DNA of 64,000 nt from Diphasiastrum complanatum (Eukaryota; Streptophyta; Lycopodiopsida; Lycopodiales; Lycopodiaceae), in NCBI GenBank assembly GCA_029204225.1, contig CM055109.1, positions 21,410,405 through 21,474,404 of the forward strand. Reading direction: 5' to 3'. This document shows, piece by piece, positions 46,235-57,973 of this stretch; within the stretch, counting starts at the first letter, position 1, and each line of letters opens with the position of its first letter. The position numbers and the translations under genes were made by a program. Below the pieces are notes generated by a model, which saw only the letters and a list, made by a program, of their open reading frames with translations, was not told the origin of the DNA and did no database searches.

Positions 46235-49200
46235 TCAAGAATCTCCTCTGGGTGGAGGTTGCTGAGGATCCAATGGGAGAACTAGAACACTGTCCCCTAC
46301 CAGATTGTCTGATCTGGTTAAGGCTTTTCGTAACTGACTTACATGAAAGACTGGAAAAACCTTACTGTTGTGTGGGAGTTCTAGTTCATAGGTGACCTCG
46401 CCTAGTCTCCTACTGATGGTAAAGGGACCACAATACCTTGGAGACAACTTAGCACACACTCCTGATTTGAGGGTTTTAGAGTCGAGTGGGACTCTCAAGT
46501 AGACTTTCTCACCAGTAAAGAACTGCACATCCCGTCTGTGTGGATCTGCATAATGCCTGGCTCGATACTGGGACTGCCTAATGCTATGCTTAGCATGTTC
46601 TATCATCTGGTTTAGTTCCTCTAAAAAGGTTCTGGCTGCTTCAACTTTTTCTTGTTTAAACCCTACAGCTGTGGGTGAGCGTGGCTGAAAACCGTACATC
46701 AACATAAATGGGCTATATCCCGTAGCTGAATGTTTGGTACTGTTGTAAGCAAACTCTAATATCGAGAGATACTCCTCCCAAATTAGTCTGCTTTTTGCTG
46801 ACGTACGCACGAAGCATATCCTCCAGCACCTGATTTACCCTCTCTGTTTGACCATCCGTCTGTGGATGGTCGGTAGTACTCATATTAAGTTTAGTATGGA
46901 GATGATGGAATACTGCCCTCCAAAAATTTCCAGTAAACTTACTGTCCCAGTTGCTGACTATGCCGGAAGGTAGACCGTACAATTTAAATAGCCCGTCTAC
47001 AAACAATCTCGCTAACTCTAGAGCTCTAACGGTTGTTTTTGTCAGAATGAAATGAGCCATTTTGGTCAGACGGTCAACTGTGACCCATATAGCGTCATTA
47101 CCCTTTTGGGTTTTAGGCAGGCTTACTATAAAATCCATGGAGATACTCTCCCATTTACCAGCTGGTATTTCTAAGGGATGTAACAACCCTCCTGCCTTTA
47201 AATGCTCTGCTTTGTTTACTTGACATTTCTGGCAATTGGTTACATACTGGTGGACGTCCTTTTTCATACTGGGCCAGAAAAATTGCCTATGAAGAAGCTC
47301 ATAGGTCTTCTGTATGCCTGGGTGTCCCGCACTAGGATTGTCATGACATTCATATAGGACCTGCTGCCTATAATCCTCTGAATTGGGGACACATACTCTA
47401 TCTCTATAGAGCAAGTACTCAGCCTGAATGGAATATTGTTTCCATTTGAATCCTTGAGTCAACTGACACTCAACCACTGGGGTTTGCTTGGGTAATACAG
47501 GCTCAGAATCCCCAACGTCATCTGACGACGTATACTCGGACTCATCATCATCCTCAACGGAAGCTGCCGTATTCTTGGATGAACTGGCACCAGCCTCGGG
47601 AACTGGCTCTGGAGTCTGTAACTGTCTACTCTGGACTGAGTTCCAGATAGTAGAGAAGAATGCATCATGCTGGCATTTCCCTCTCAAGGACTCGAGTAAC
47701 TCATTACGAATCTGAGTAAAACTCAGCTCGTTTATCATAGGCATTCTGCTAAGGGCATCTGCTACTGTATTGAATTTTCCACGTCTATATCTGATAGACA
47801 TGTCAAACTCTTGCATCAACTCTGCCCAACGAGCTTTCCGACCTCTAAGCTCAGGTTGATTGCAAAGGTATCTGAGACTCTCATGGTCTGTCAGGACCTC
47901 AAAGTTGGCACCATACAAATAATGCCTCCAAGTCTTAAGGGCATGGACTATAGAAAAGAGTTCCTTTTCATAGGCACTGTACCTAGTCTGAGCTGGCTCG
48001 AGTTTTTACTCTCGAACACAACTGGTCGTCCACCCTGAGTTAGCATAGCACCTACTGCAAAGTCGCTAGCATCTGTTTCGACCACAATGTAGCTAAGGCT
48101 GTTTTGAGAGCATCAAAGCTCTCCTGCTGTGCGGACTCCCAAATGAACTCCTTTCCCTTCCCTTAAGAAGATTTGTCATGGGAACTGCTATCTGAGCATA
48201 TTCCTTGACAAATCGTCTGTAATGTCCCAAAACCAAGAAAGATCTGAAGTTCCAAAATATTCTGAGGTCTCAGCCAACTGAGTATGGCTTTAACCTTATT
48301 CGGGTCCATCTTAATCCCATCTGACGAGATAATGTGACCCAAATATGCTACTTCTTCAACGAAGAATTCACACTTGGATTGTTTAGCATAAAGCTTATGC
48401 TTTCTGAGCAGTCGAAACACCTTTCTGAGGTGTTTTAGATGCTCCTTCCTCGTTTTGCTGTATACGAGGATGTCATCTAAAAATACGACTACAAACTTAC
48501 CCAAGTATGGTCTGAGGACACTGTTCATCAAGGTCATAAAGGTAGCTAGAGCATTTGTGAGCCCAAATGGCATCACCTTAAACTCATAATGACCGTGACG
48601 AGTCCTAAAAGCTGTTTTCGAGACATCTTCCGACCTAATATGGACTTGATGATATCCCGATCTGAGGTCTATTTTACTGAAAAACTTAGCCCCGTCCAGT
48701 TGGTCAAACAACTCGTCTGCCCGAGGCATAGGGCATTTATTCTTAATTGTGACTTTATTGAGGGCTCTGTAATCTACGCAAAGACGCATAGACCCCTCTT
48801 TCTTTTTCACCAATAGGACTGGTGAGGCCCATGGTGAACTACTGGTCTGAATTTGGCCTTTCCCAAGATAATCGGTTAACTGCCTAGTTATTTCTTCATC
48901 CTCTGTTCGGCTGACCCGATACGGAGGTTTAAAAACAGGTGCTATACCTGGTACTAGGTTTATTACATGATCTACCTCTCTGCTAGGTGATAAACCATGT
49001 GGCAAATCTTCAGGAAAAACATCTTTAAATTTAGACAATAAAGCTTCTATTTTACTGATTTTCTGCTGAATAGAACTGGAAATAGAAACTTCAGGAATAA
49101 ACCATAAGAATACCTGATGGTCTTCGTCTCCGATTAGCTGACAGAGTTCTGAACTGCAGGCCATAGGACTGTTGGGAACATCATGCTCCCCATGCAACTG

Positions 49201-49584
49201 GATCTCTCGGCCTTTATGCTGAAAGCTGAGGGTGTTCTCTTGATAGTTTCTGTGGAGAGGTCCTAAACTGTAGAGCCAATCTCTCCCGAGAACAATGTCT
49301 GTATGATCCAGGTGCATTATCTGAAAGTTTATATCATCTTGGTACCCCTGAATACCAAGATTCAAATTACTTACCATAGTTTCCCATATTTTTTTATCTT
49401 CACCCTTAGCTAATGAAACTATGTACCTATGCTGACTAAGTACTTCTGGTAGTTTAAGCTTTTTAACCAGGGTGTAGTTGATGAAATTATGGGTTGCCCC
49501 ATCATCAACCATAACTCTTACTGACTGGTTACCAACTTTCCTGACCGGGGAGTCTGCCCAGTCTCCTGGAGATTTAACCACCAC
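46235..49584 (-). pseudogene. Element 3 protease-RT-RNase H-integrase, broken
   Basis: Frame 49584-48163 reads continuously through protease (VDDGATHNF to [11 protein letters not shown]) and RT ([20 protein letters not shown]), thanks to a 7-A run at 49390-49396. It shifts near 48220, after IFLG. RNase H is broken between 48220 and 47920. Frame 47918-46713 carries the RNase H end and the integrase zinc finger and core; the second catalytic Asp is Asn (codon 46950-46952, SNWDSKF instead of SDRDSKF). Another shift near 46800 gives 46810-46235 (integrase C-terminus to PLDPQQPP). The product cannot be functional. Confidence 0.92.
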
Positions 49585-50105
49585 TTATAGGCCATAGGCC
49601 CTAAGGAAAGACTGGCCTCAATAGCTTGCAAATGTTCAGGGGTCTTTTTAAGAGCATGAATGTTCTTCCATTTGCTGAGGAAGGTTTGTAGAATATATGC
49701 ATTTCTATCCTTCTCTTCCCCATTAAAAGTAGGAGGCTTTAAATCTTTAAAAACACTGGGGTGAGACCGTAAAGTCTCACCCGAAACTGATGGAAGTGGA
49801 GAAGGGGACAACTGAGAAGTGGAGGGAAGGCTTCCTTTCGCGGAACTCAAAATCAAGCTCTTGAGTTCAGCGAATGAGTCATCCACACTGGTCTTGAAAT
49901 TGGCTAATGCCAACTTCAGTTCATCCACTTCTGTTACCAACTGGAGAAACTGCTCCTTGGTAACTAGTTCGTCAAGTTCTTCGGCGAACTGTTCCTGTTC
50001 TTCCATTTCCATGGGTTCCTTCCCTTTACTGTAAGCCAAGGCTTCTGTTTCAAGTTCGTCGAAGCCTCTTTCCGGGGGTTGATCAGGTCCCTGAGGAGTG
50101 GTCAT
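49518..50105 (-). pseudogene. Element 3 gag N-terminus
   Basis: It starts [14 protein letters not shown] at 50105, closely matching element 1 gag for about 180 residues (through [18 protein letters not shown]). It then jumps at about 49540-49548 to sequence just upstream of the protease active site ([16 protein letters not shown]). The missing 0.7 kb includes the C-terminal capsid half and the zinc knuckle. Confidence 0.92.
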
Positions 50106-50999
50106 CTTCGGAACTGAAAGAGAGGTACCTAACTTCTGAAGGAAAAAAAGTCAAAAAGACTAATTTACAACTGTAAAAGGGAAAGGAAAGATGACTTAGC
50201 TGTTTCTGAGGACCGTACTTCCAAAGAAATTACAAAGAAGAACCCTCTCAGCTCTTTTTCCCAATTTTTAGACCTGCTGTCCCAGAAAATCCCAGTTTGA
50301 AGCTTCAAAACAGTGCCAAATTTCCTGGCTCCTGAGTTGAGTAGCTGACTGATCTGATTTCAGGTGTGGGGTTCCAACAAGCCGAGTGAAAACCGGAATT
50401 TTACAACAAGAAATCCGGAATTTTTTGTATCTCTGCCCTCGCTGGCTGGACAGCCACCTGTCTGGCCCAATTTTCTGAAATTTAAGGGCCAATCTTCGCT
50501 TGAATCTCTGATCTGAACTCAGGTAGTAGGTTGCTGGTCTGTGGCAAACTAGTTTGAAACTCAAACTACTGAGAAATCCCAAAAAACAGGGATGAAAATC
50601 CACTTTTTCAACTCCCTGTCCAGCGCTGGCCCTGCTAGGAAAATTTGCCTGAAAATACTCCAAACTTCCTTGGATTTCTCTGAAATTTCAGAGGTAGATT
50701 TCTGATCCTACAGTGTTGGACCTGCTCACTGGTTTCTACTCTAAATCCTTTCTAGAATCTCCTATCAGATGTCTGAAATCTGATATAGATTGCTGCCTTT
50801 CCAGCAATTTACCTACAGAAGGAATTCTACTTCCTACAACTGTAAATTCTCAGTGAATTTCAAGGGTTTGAAGGCTGCACCTACAGCAATTCTCCTCCTC
50901 TAATCTTTTCTGAGAAACTGAGAAATATTTCCTATCTTCTGATAGTTTTCTCTACTGCTGCTCCTGAACTCCCTAGGATGGAGATGGCTCTGATACCAG

Positions 51000-51357
51000 T
51001 GTAATAGATCCTAACACCACAGTAGGGCAAACACTAACTGATCCACCCAACCTTGCCTACTCCCTGATATAGAATAAGCCCCTCCTAGCCCAGTGTGAGG
51101 ATTGGTAGCATGCAACTGCCAAGTGTCGGCCACGTGTCACTGACGTGGCCGACTGCACGTCGGGACCCAACTAGGAGCCCTATCCTGTTGACAGGGTCCC
51201 TAGGCTGTGTTAGGCCCGCCATGGCTATGGACCGTGCTGGGGCACACTACTCACACTGTCTTGCCCTGTTGGTCATGTACGCTGGACACGACCCTGACTG
51301 TGGTATCTGACCTATATGTGTTCTCTAGGGTTCGGCACTGGTCACGAGCTTGTAACA
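51000..51357 (-). repeat. 5' LTR of element 3
   Basis: 358 bp, TG...CA in element orientation. It keeps an inverted ACGT pair like element 1 (GGCCACGTG...GACGTGGCC near 51128-51150) but has a degraded terminal palindrome (GTCACGAGCTTGTAAC). Confidence 0.95.
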
Positions 51358-51362
51358 TGGTC

Positions 51363-54300
51363 CATGCTTAGGACTCTATTCTAGGTGAATCTATGTATAG
51401 GGAATTTAGGGCTATGCATGGCTATGTGCCCAGGTTGCTTTTGGCTCTATATATTGAGGCCAAACTCGCCCTACTCCTCATTGTGATCATGGATTCATTG
51501 CCAGGGTTTCACTCTACATTCATGCCTCTTGTTTCTTGGCTTGGGGATGAAGCTTCTAGAGTTGATTGGTTGCTTCTACTTGGTTGGGTGGTTGCTCCAT
51601 AGTGTGTTTTCCATTGTGTGTTATCTTGTAATCAAGGCTTACGAAGATTGGAGAACATGCAGAAGGGCTACCTTTCTTCAAAATTTTGGATTGGATCCAT
51701 GGGAATTCTCTTCCAAGGGGAATAGCAAGGGTGCAAGTGGGTGTACTATCCCAGTTTCAATTTGCATGTTGCTAAGATCCATTAGTCTTGGGATTCTTTG
51801 TGGTTTTATGGAGAATTGTCCTTGAAGGCCAATTTGTGATGCTCTTTTGGAGCTTTTTCTTGTGTAGATCAAATCTTTGGTAAATCTGAATTTTCTAGCA
51901 AGTGTACTTTCATTTTAGGGTTCATAAATGATGAAATTAAAGATGCATGCTGGTTCTCTCCAAGGATTTATGATTCTAGGCTGTGTTTTGGTCAAAATTG
52001 CTTGGTTTTTCATGCTTTATGGCACAGAATAGATAGAAAGAACCAAAATCCAGCAAGATCAGATCAATTATAAGAGTTGTATGTCATGAATTTCCACTTT
52101 ATGGTGATGAAAAAACCTGAAAATAGCCAAAAATGATCATTTTTGTTTGTTTTTTTCATGAAGTTTGATAGTAGGTGGCTGTAAAACACCATGTAGAGCT
52201 TGTAAAGAGGTGAACCAAAGTCTTTTGAAGCTTTCCCTGAAGTTAGAGCCAAGAATTCCAGCAATAGAACTTGTAGGAAGTCAAAAAAGTTCAAAAAATG
52301 ACCATTTTTGGTGATTTTTGGGGAATGGATTTCTCCAATTCCATAAGGAGATCATTCTGGAATTAATTACAGCATGACTAGCATTCCTTTTAACCTTCCC
52401 AGCAAGCTATCAGACCTGTGAATTGATGGCCGGTGGCTTATGCACCATCTCTATCAAGTTTGAAGTTATTTTGACCTCTACAAATCAAGAAATCTTCGTT
52501 CTCAGCCTATATTGCATCATAGGATCAGTATGAATGCTTCATGGAAGTCTATTGGCTGTTTAAGGCTGTTGGTAGCATCAATTTTGGGCTAGGATGGGTG
52601 TTTGAACGTTTTTGCATGATTCCTTCTTGTGGAAGTGCGCCCTACTACAGCTTTCTGGCAGCTCTGATCTCGCACGTGTGAAGCCTAGGTGGCAGGCTGA
52701 CGTGGCAAGCATCTTGTTCACTTGGTCTCCCTCTGTACTGAGCTTTACAACACCCAATTTGGTGTCCTGTAGCCAAGTTATGCAGTTTTGTGAGTAAAAT
52801 TGGCAAAATTTGGAATTGTTCTAATTGCATGCTAGTCATTTCCCTAATTTGTAGTACTGTGTTTGCATGGATTAGTTGCATGCTGATTCTCAGAGTGATT
52901 CTGACATGCATGAGGGATTTACAATCGATTTGAGTGGTCATACGCATGTGCTCTGACAGTTGGGTCACAAATCAATGTTAATGGCTAACAAATTCCGTAA
53001 AACTGATGTTTACAAAAAAAATTCCCTAATGACGTTTGTGACTGATGTAGTGTGCTTTGCATGCCAATTTGACATTGGGTTAGTAGCATTAGGAATTAGA
53101 CAGTGTTTCAATTTTTTCGATTTCGATTGCCTTTTACACTAACAATACTTTTGTCAGAATTTTCGAATTACGTAAAATAAGGCGAAATTTGAGTTTTCCG
53201 GAAAAAATCAAAATTTTGGTCATTTTTTCGTTATTTATGGAATCAGTTTAGATTAGTGAATTGATTAAACTGAGTTTATCAGTCAGAATTGATCACAGTG
53301 TTTTCACTAAGTCTAAGTTATTTCCCGGTGATAGATAAGTTAAGGAACCGCAATGAATTGCCGACAGTTTTTACTGTGCTGTCATTTTTAACTTTGGAGT
53401 TGGGAACTCCCAGATTGAAAGTTAAAATTTGAATTTTTTTCTTTTTGTTGAATTTCAAATTGGTTAAAATTTGAATTCATTTACTTGTCTGATAGTTTTC
53501 TAGTCGATGTTGAGCGCTAGAAATCAATCAAGTGAACGTTTGTGCAAGATACTTGTTAAATTTGAATTAACATTGTCAAACAATATGAAATGACCAGATT
53601 GGAGTGAGTGGCAAAAGTGTTTTTTATCTAGTCAGTATATCTGACAGGATACGGGTCAAGAATTACTGAAATCCTATTGGTGGGATTTCCATTAATGTAA
53701 TTTCATATTCTACGTTTGGATAGATTTTGTCAATATTAACGGAGTCAATAAAAAGGAAAAGGAAATAAAAAGGAAAAACAGTCCAACTTTATTGGAAATT
53801 TGTAATAATAAGAATTACATAAACTGATTCATTTCCAGTAAAATCCTATGGTGAATTATATTCAGCCCAGGTATAGGACAGAAATGAAATTGTTTTGGAC
53901 TTTTTCCTATAGTAATTAGTTTTTTTTGAACATTTACTAATGTCGTTACATCTTCTGGGTACCTTAGCTGAAAGATTTTCAGGGAACTGAAAATTCTAAG
54001 GTGGGAAGAAAAGTAGACATCAGTGATAGTAAGTGTGATTGGGAAATGTATTTCGCAATCAGGATTTTGGTAATCTCAGTAAATAATTGCATAATACCAG
54101 TTATTAATTTCCTGGATAGAATTCATTTAGTTGAATTCATAACTGATATCTTTGTGACCATTGAGTTATCCGCAGTTTTGGATGTCAATTGTGAGGTTAG
54201 AAGTGGAATCTGATACATGGATTACATTGGATCTGTTAGTTGACAGAAGCTTGTCCCTAGATTTGATGCATCAGTAGGGGTTTGAAGCTTATCATTGGAT

Positions 54301-55639
54301 CAGGATGTAATGTTGAACCATTCTTCTGTCTAAGTCACATAATCAGATGTGGATTTTGGGTATCCATTTGATAGGCATGCCAGTCATCCAAATAAAAAGG
54401 ATTCTCCAGTGTTTGAGAACAAGAGATAATTTCCTATAGTGATTGTAGGATAGCTAGATGATCAATGGATCTCTAGAATATCAGATAAGGCGGTTAAGGG
54501 TTTTCTGGAAGGAAAAGTTGATGGTATGGGACATCAGTAATTTTGGAAAGGAAATTCTGGGACTGTAAAGATCTGATGATCAATGGTGTGTTTAGTACCT
54601 AGTCGCGATATGGGAAAGAAGAAAAACCATTTGATCGAATGTGGGGTATTTGGGGAAATTTTGAGGTTTAATCTAGATCCCAATGTGGTATCTCATTATT
54701 TACAAAATCAGAGGCCCTCAAATCTATTTCTCGCTTTCTTAATTAATCCTTTACTTCTTAGTAATTTCTCGAATATAGGATATCAGTCTGATTTATATGA
54801 TTCTTTCCAACATGAAGTAATTCTTCTGAAAGACTGTTATGTCATATAAATTACTACTTGTGTGAATAGACTTGGAATTTTGATAAATTCTAAGGTTAAA
54901 ATGTTTCAATTTCTTAAACCATGGAATATTTCTGTTGCATAAATGGATTTCGATGGAACAGTAGTTTCTATCACTCAGAGTGAAAATATTTGAAGGAGAA
55001 GTCCTGTGTGTAATAGGCTGAATCCTTTGATGGAAGCGCTTATTACTGACTTTTCTTGGATTTAGATATTTTCATATATCATCTTTCCAGTTAACTTTTA
55101 TGGAAATTTATAATTTCTTTAAAAGGAGAGGTGAAGTGGTGGGATAAAATTCTATCTGGGAATCTGCTGGTTGCATAGCTTTCGGAAGAGAACCAACTAG
55201 AGTATAGAAATGAGATTGGATCTGAAAGAAATTTTGGATAGATTCAGAGTAAGATGCTAATTGGAACTTTTCGAATATGAGAAATTCTCTAGGGATTGTG
55301 TGGACAATCTGGAACTGGAACAAGTTTGGAATTTGAATCATTATCTATTAGTAGTACAGTAAAAGGGTCAAAAGTTTACTAATTCCATTTTGATTGGAAT
55401 AGAGTAAGTTTGATTAGAATTTAAGTCTGAGAGTTCTATATTGGATCAACCTAATCTTAGTTTACTAGGATCAGAGAGGGGTTAATCAGTGGGAGAAATT
55501 ATGTAATTAGAGGCAAGTGGGATTGGAAAACTGTTGAGAGTGAATTTTATTTCGTCTCAGAGATTTCCCAGATATGTTATTTACTCATGAGAAATGGAAA
55601 ATATTTTGTAGCTGAGTTACAAGATCTCAGTGAGATATG
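51363..55639. other. 4.3 kb with nothing recognised
   Basis: AT-rich sequence without a recognisable protein on either strand. The longest frame near 51393-51825 translates to unfamiliar hydrophobic sequence and is probably chance. No terminal repeats were found, and no copy elsewhere in the window. Confidence 0.5.
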
Positions 55640-56905
55640 TGAGTAACATATGTGGGTTCTGCCCAGCCCGTGATGTACTATGCCCTGTAGCTGTACCATG
55701 CCCTGCCCGTGATGTACTGGGCCCAATACCCGTGGTAGGCCCTGCCTACCTGCCTACCTGTAGCTGCTCTGCTACCTGTCCCTATCTAGAACCCTGTGAT
55801 GCAGTAAAGGGCCCGTACATGGTAGACAACCTCTGCAGATCCTCGTCAGAAATCCTGGGGTAATTAGATATGCCCAGTGTCCGCCCATTGGGCCCTCTGA
55901 CCCGCAGCAAGTGAGCCCTAACCCTAGTGAGTGATTCTGTGAAGTGACCACCGCAATGCAAGCATCTCCATCTGTGAGTGCTTGAGCCATGGTGTGTAGC
56001 CACATCCCCGTCGGTAAGCTCAACCTTGGCCCAAAGGCCTCGGTCCCGCACCGGCATCGTATCAACACGAGATCAAACCTGCAAACAAAAAATAATCACA
56101 CAAATGTTCAGTAGAAACAAATACATTGCATTGAACAACATTATTGAGCTCAAATAGAGCTTAAAATATCAGAGCATACATCACAACAATTCCAATTCAC
56201 ACATCATAGCAAGTTCCAAAAAACACATGAGATTAGGGCATGGGATAGAATTATATCGTATGAGCGATAACGGGCGACTGACATTAGCGTGGGAGTCCGT
56301 AGGCGTAAAGGAGTGTAGTGTGGGCCTAAACCACACCCCTGGCAGATGCTTGCACGATGGTCCATGCTTCTAAACACTAAAAAACATGGAATTGGGGCAT
56401 GGAAATTGAAATTTGTCATACGGATGTAGATGGTCAGAACGGAGGTCACAGGAGTCTCTGCAGGTATGTGGAAATGCATTCTAGGCTCAAACATCACCTG
56501 AATCGGTTGCCCACAAGTCATTTTGTGAAAATGGCAAAAATACACAAGCATTTGGAATGTGGTGTTCAAATCTCGCTAAGTGTGCCATAACGGTTGAAAC
56601 TAACAATGTAGGAATCACCGTTGGCATAAAGAAAGGTGGTCTAGAGCCAAACTACGCTCGATTTGGTTGCCTACAACTCAATGTCAACACCTGGCAAAAA
56701 ATCAAGCCTACACTTACCAAATATCGAAAACTAGTTGTTTTGCTCTCCACGAAGCTCAGATCCCCCTAGCACCATGCACACCACGTCCGTATCGCCGACT
56801 AGATGCCTGCCGACTATTCACTCGCGAAGATCGGACGCCTACAGCTCATAAAAAAAAATTTGCCTCCTCCATGGCTGGCGCGATTCTGTCCGCGAGGAGG
56901 AGGTA
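55640..56905 (-). repeat. Left arm of a hAT-like inverted repeat (copy C)
   Basis: The reverse complement of this segment matches about 59270-60450. Shared blocks are AGAATCGCGCCAG at the inner edge, TTGGTAAGTGTAGGCTTGAT, GGCAACCAAATCGAGC, and the BED-finger coding exon. Divergence is moderate, with small indels. The inner edges are about 2.4 kb apart. Confidence 0.85.
55782..56057 (-). pseudogene. BED-type zinc finger exon of hAT-like copy C
   Basis: The minus-strand frame from ATG 56057 (MPVRDRGLWAKVELTDGDVA) carries CLHCGGHFTESLTRVRAHLL, the CxxC and His of a BED finger like those at the N-terminus of hAT transposases. The expected distal Cys near GISN is replaced by Tyr. The transposase core does not follow: sequence similarity to copy B stops near 55640. 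It is a truncated 5' fragment. Confidence 0.75.
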
Positions 56906-56959
56906 ATATAATGCATAAATATATATTTTTTAAAGTTGATTCTTTGCAACAATTTGTTG

Positions 56960-57016
56960 CAGCAAATCGCGATTCGCAGAATCGCGACTCCAGCGAATCA
57001 CGATTCGCTACAACTA
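56960..57016. repeat. Cluster of AATCGCGATT-type palindromes
   Basis: A short stretch with GCAAATCGCGATTCGC, AGAATCGCGACT and AGCGAATCACGATTCGCT. The first contains a perfect AATCGCGATT palindrome and the last is a near-perfect 18-bp palindrome. It lies just before repeat R1 copy 2, outside the hAT arm. Confidence 0.75.
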
Positions 57017-57018
57017 TG

Positions 57019-57973
57019 ATATGAACTCATTTCTCAAAACGATGCAGTTAGTCCTTCCAAGAACTTGCTTAACTACAACATTTAAAAATATTTCATTCAA
57101 AGCACAAGTGATTATGGCTATGATATCACACTATGATAGATTGAAAGTAAGGGATTACCAACAGAACTTCATGGAACTGAAATGAATAGAAAGTGAAAAT
57201 ATAAACGCTTACCTCAATGTGCAATTAGGTAGCCGGAAATCGGAGAGGTACTAGTCATGAATGCCGCTTTTCATACCGCATCTCGCATTTCCTCTGCCTT
57301 TGTGTCCATGAACTTATTTGACCCTTGCCGTTTGCCTTGGCTTTCGAAAACTTGCTGATCAGCAAGGTACAACCTTCCGGAATACTACTGTGACAATGAG
57401 ATGTGAATATGCCGGTGAAATGGGGGCTGGACAGTGATATGGAACTGTAACAGGGTTCTAGTTCGCTGGCAGGCTATCAGAGGTTGATTTTGGACTGTAA
57501 CCAGCCATCGGAAATTTGCAAACAGCTGGTACTGGCTCTAGGTGGCCGCAGACAGACTGTAGAAGTCTGATTTTTTCACAGATAGGCAGGTGCAGAGAGA
57601 GTGTGGCAAGCCGCAAATGGGTCACAGCAGGCCGCAGACAGGTGGGAGGCAGGCAGGGCAGGCCGCAACAGGTCGGCAGAACAGGCCGCAGGCCACAGAT
57701 GTAACTGGCCGCAAACAGGGTATGCCACAGGCAGGCAGGCAGGCCGCAGTAGGTCCAAGAATCTAAGTTTTCCATTGTAGACAGGGAAGGTCGCAATTTT
57801 GACAGGTACAAAACAGGTCCGTTGCTCTTCAAGTATCCCTCGGAATTTGAAGTGAACCAAGGGCACCATCACACACATTCACATACAACCAGGTACTAAC
57901 AAATTCAAACACTTGACATCAATCATCGATATAACAACCTGCAAGCATGCACTCGTCTGAACATTACCCACCA
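57019..57973. repeat. Dispersed repeat R1, copy 2
   Basis: Direct-orientation partner of 33589-34671, shorter by about 130 bp because of deletions in the CAGG/CCGCAG core and near 57425. It lies inside the spacer between the two hAT arms. Confidence 0.85.

Larger units (their letters stand above)
45715..51357 (-). mobile_element. Older, deleted sister copy of element 1 (element 3)
   Basis: 5643 bp on the minus strand. The 3' LTR is 45715-46072 and the 5' LTR 51000-51357, both 358 bp, with a TGGTC target-site duplication at 45710-45714 and 51358-51362. The LTRs differ at many positions, so it is clearly older than element 1. The primer-binding site TGGTATCAGAGCCA is intact at 50985-50998. Gag lacks about 0.7 kb between the capsid region and protease. 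Several frameshifts split pol. It belongs to the same family as element 1, and long stretches of RT and integrase are almost identical. Confidence 0.96.

Noticed and set aside
36084-51357. The symmetrical order (element 1, LTR2, hAT, LTR2 inverted, element 3 inverted) as one large inverted segmental duplication.
   Set aside because: The two Gypsy copies have different target-site duplications (ATACT and TGGTC), different ages and different flanks. The two element 2 LTRs are followed by unrelated sequence. Independent insertions explain it better.
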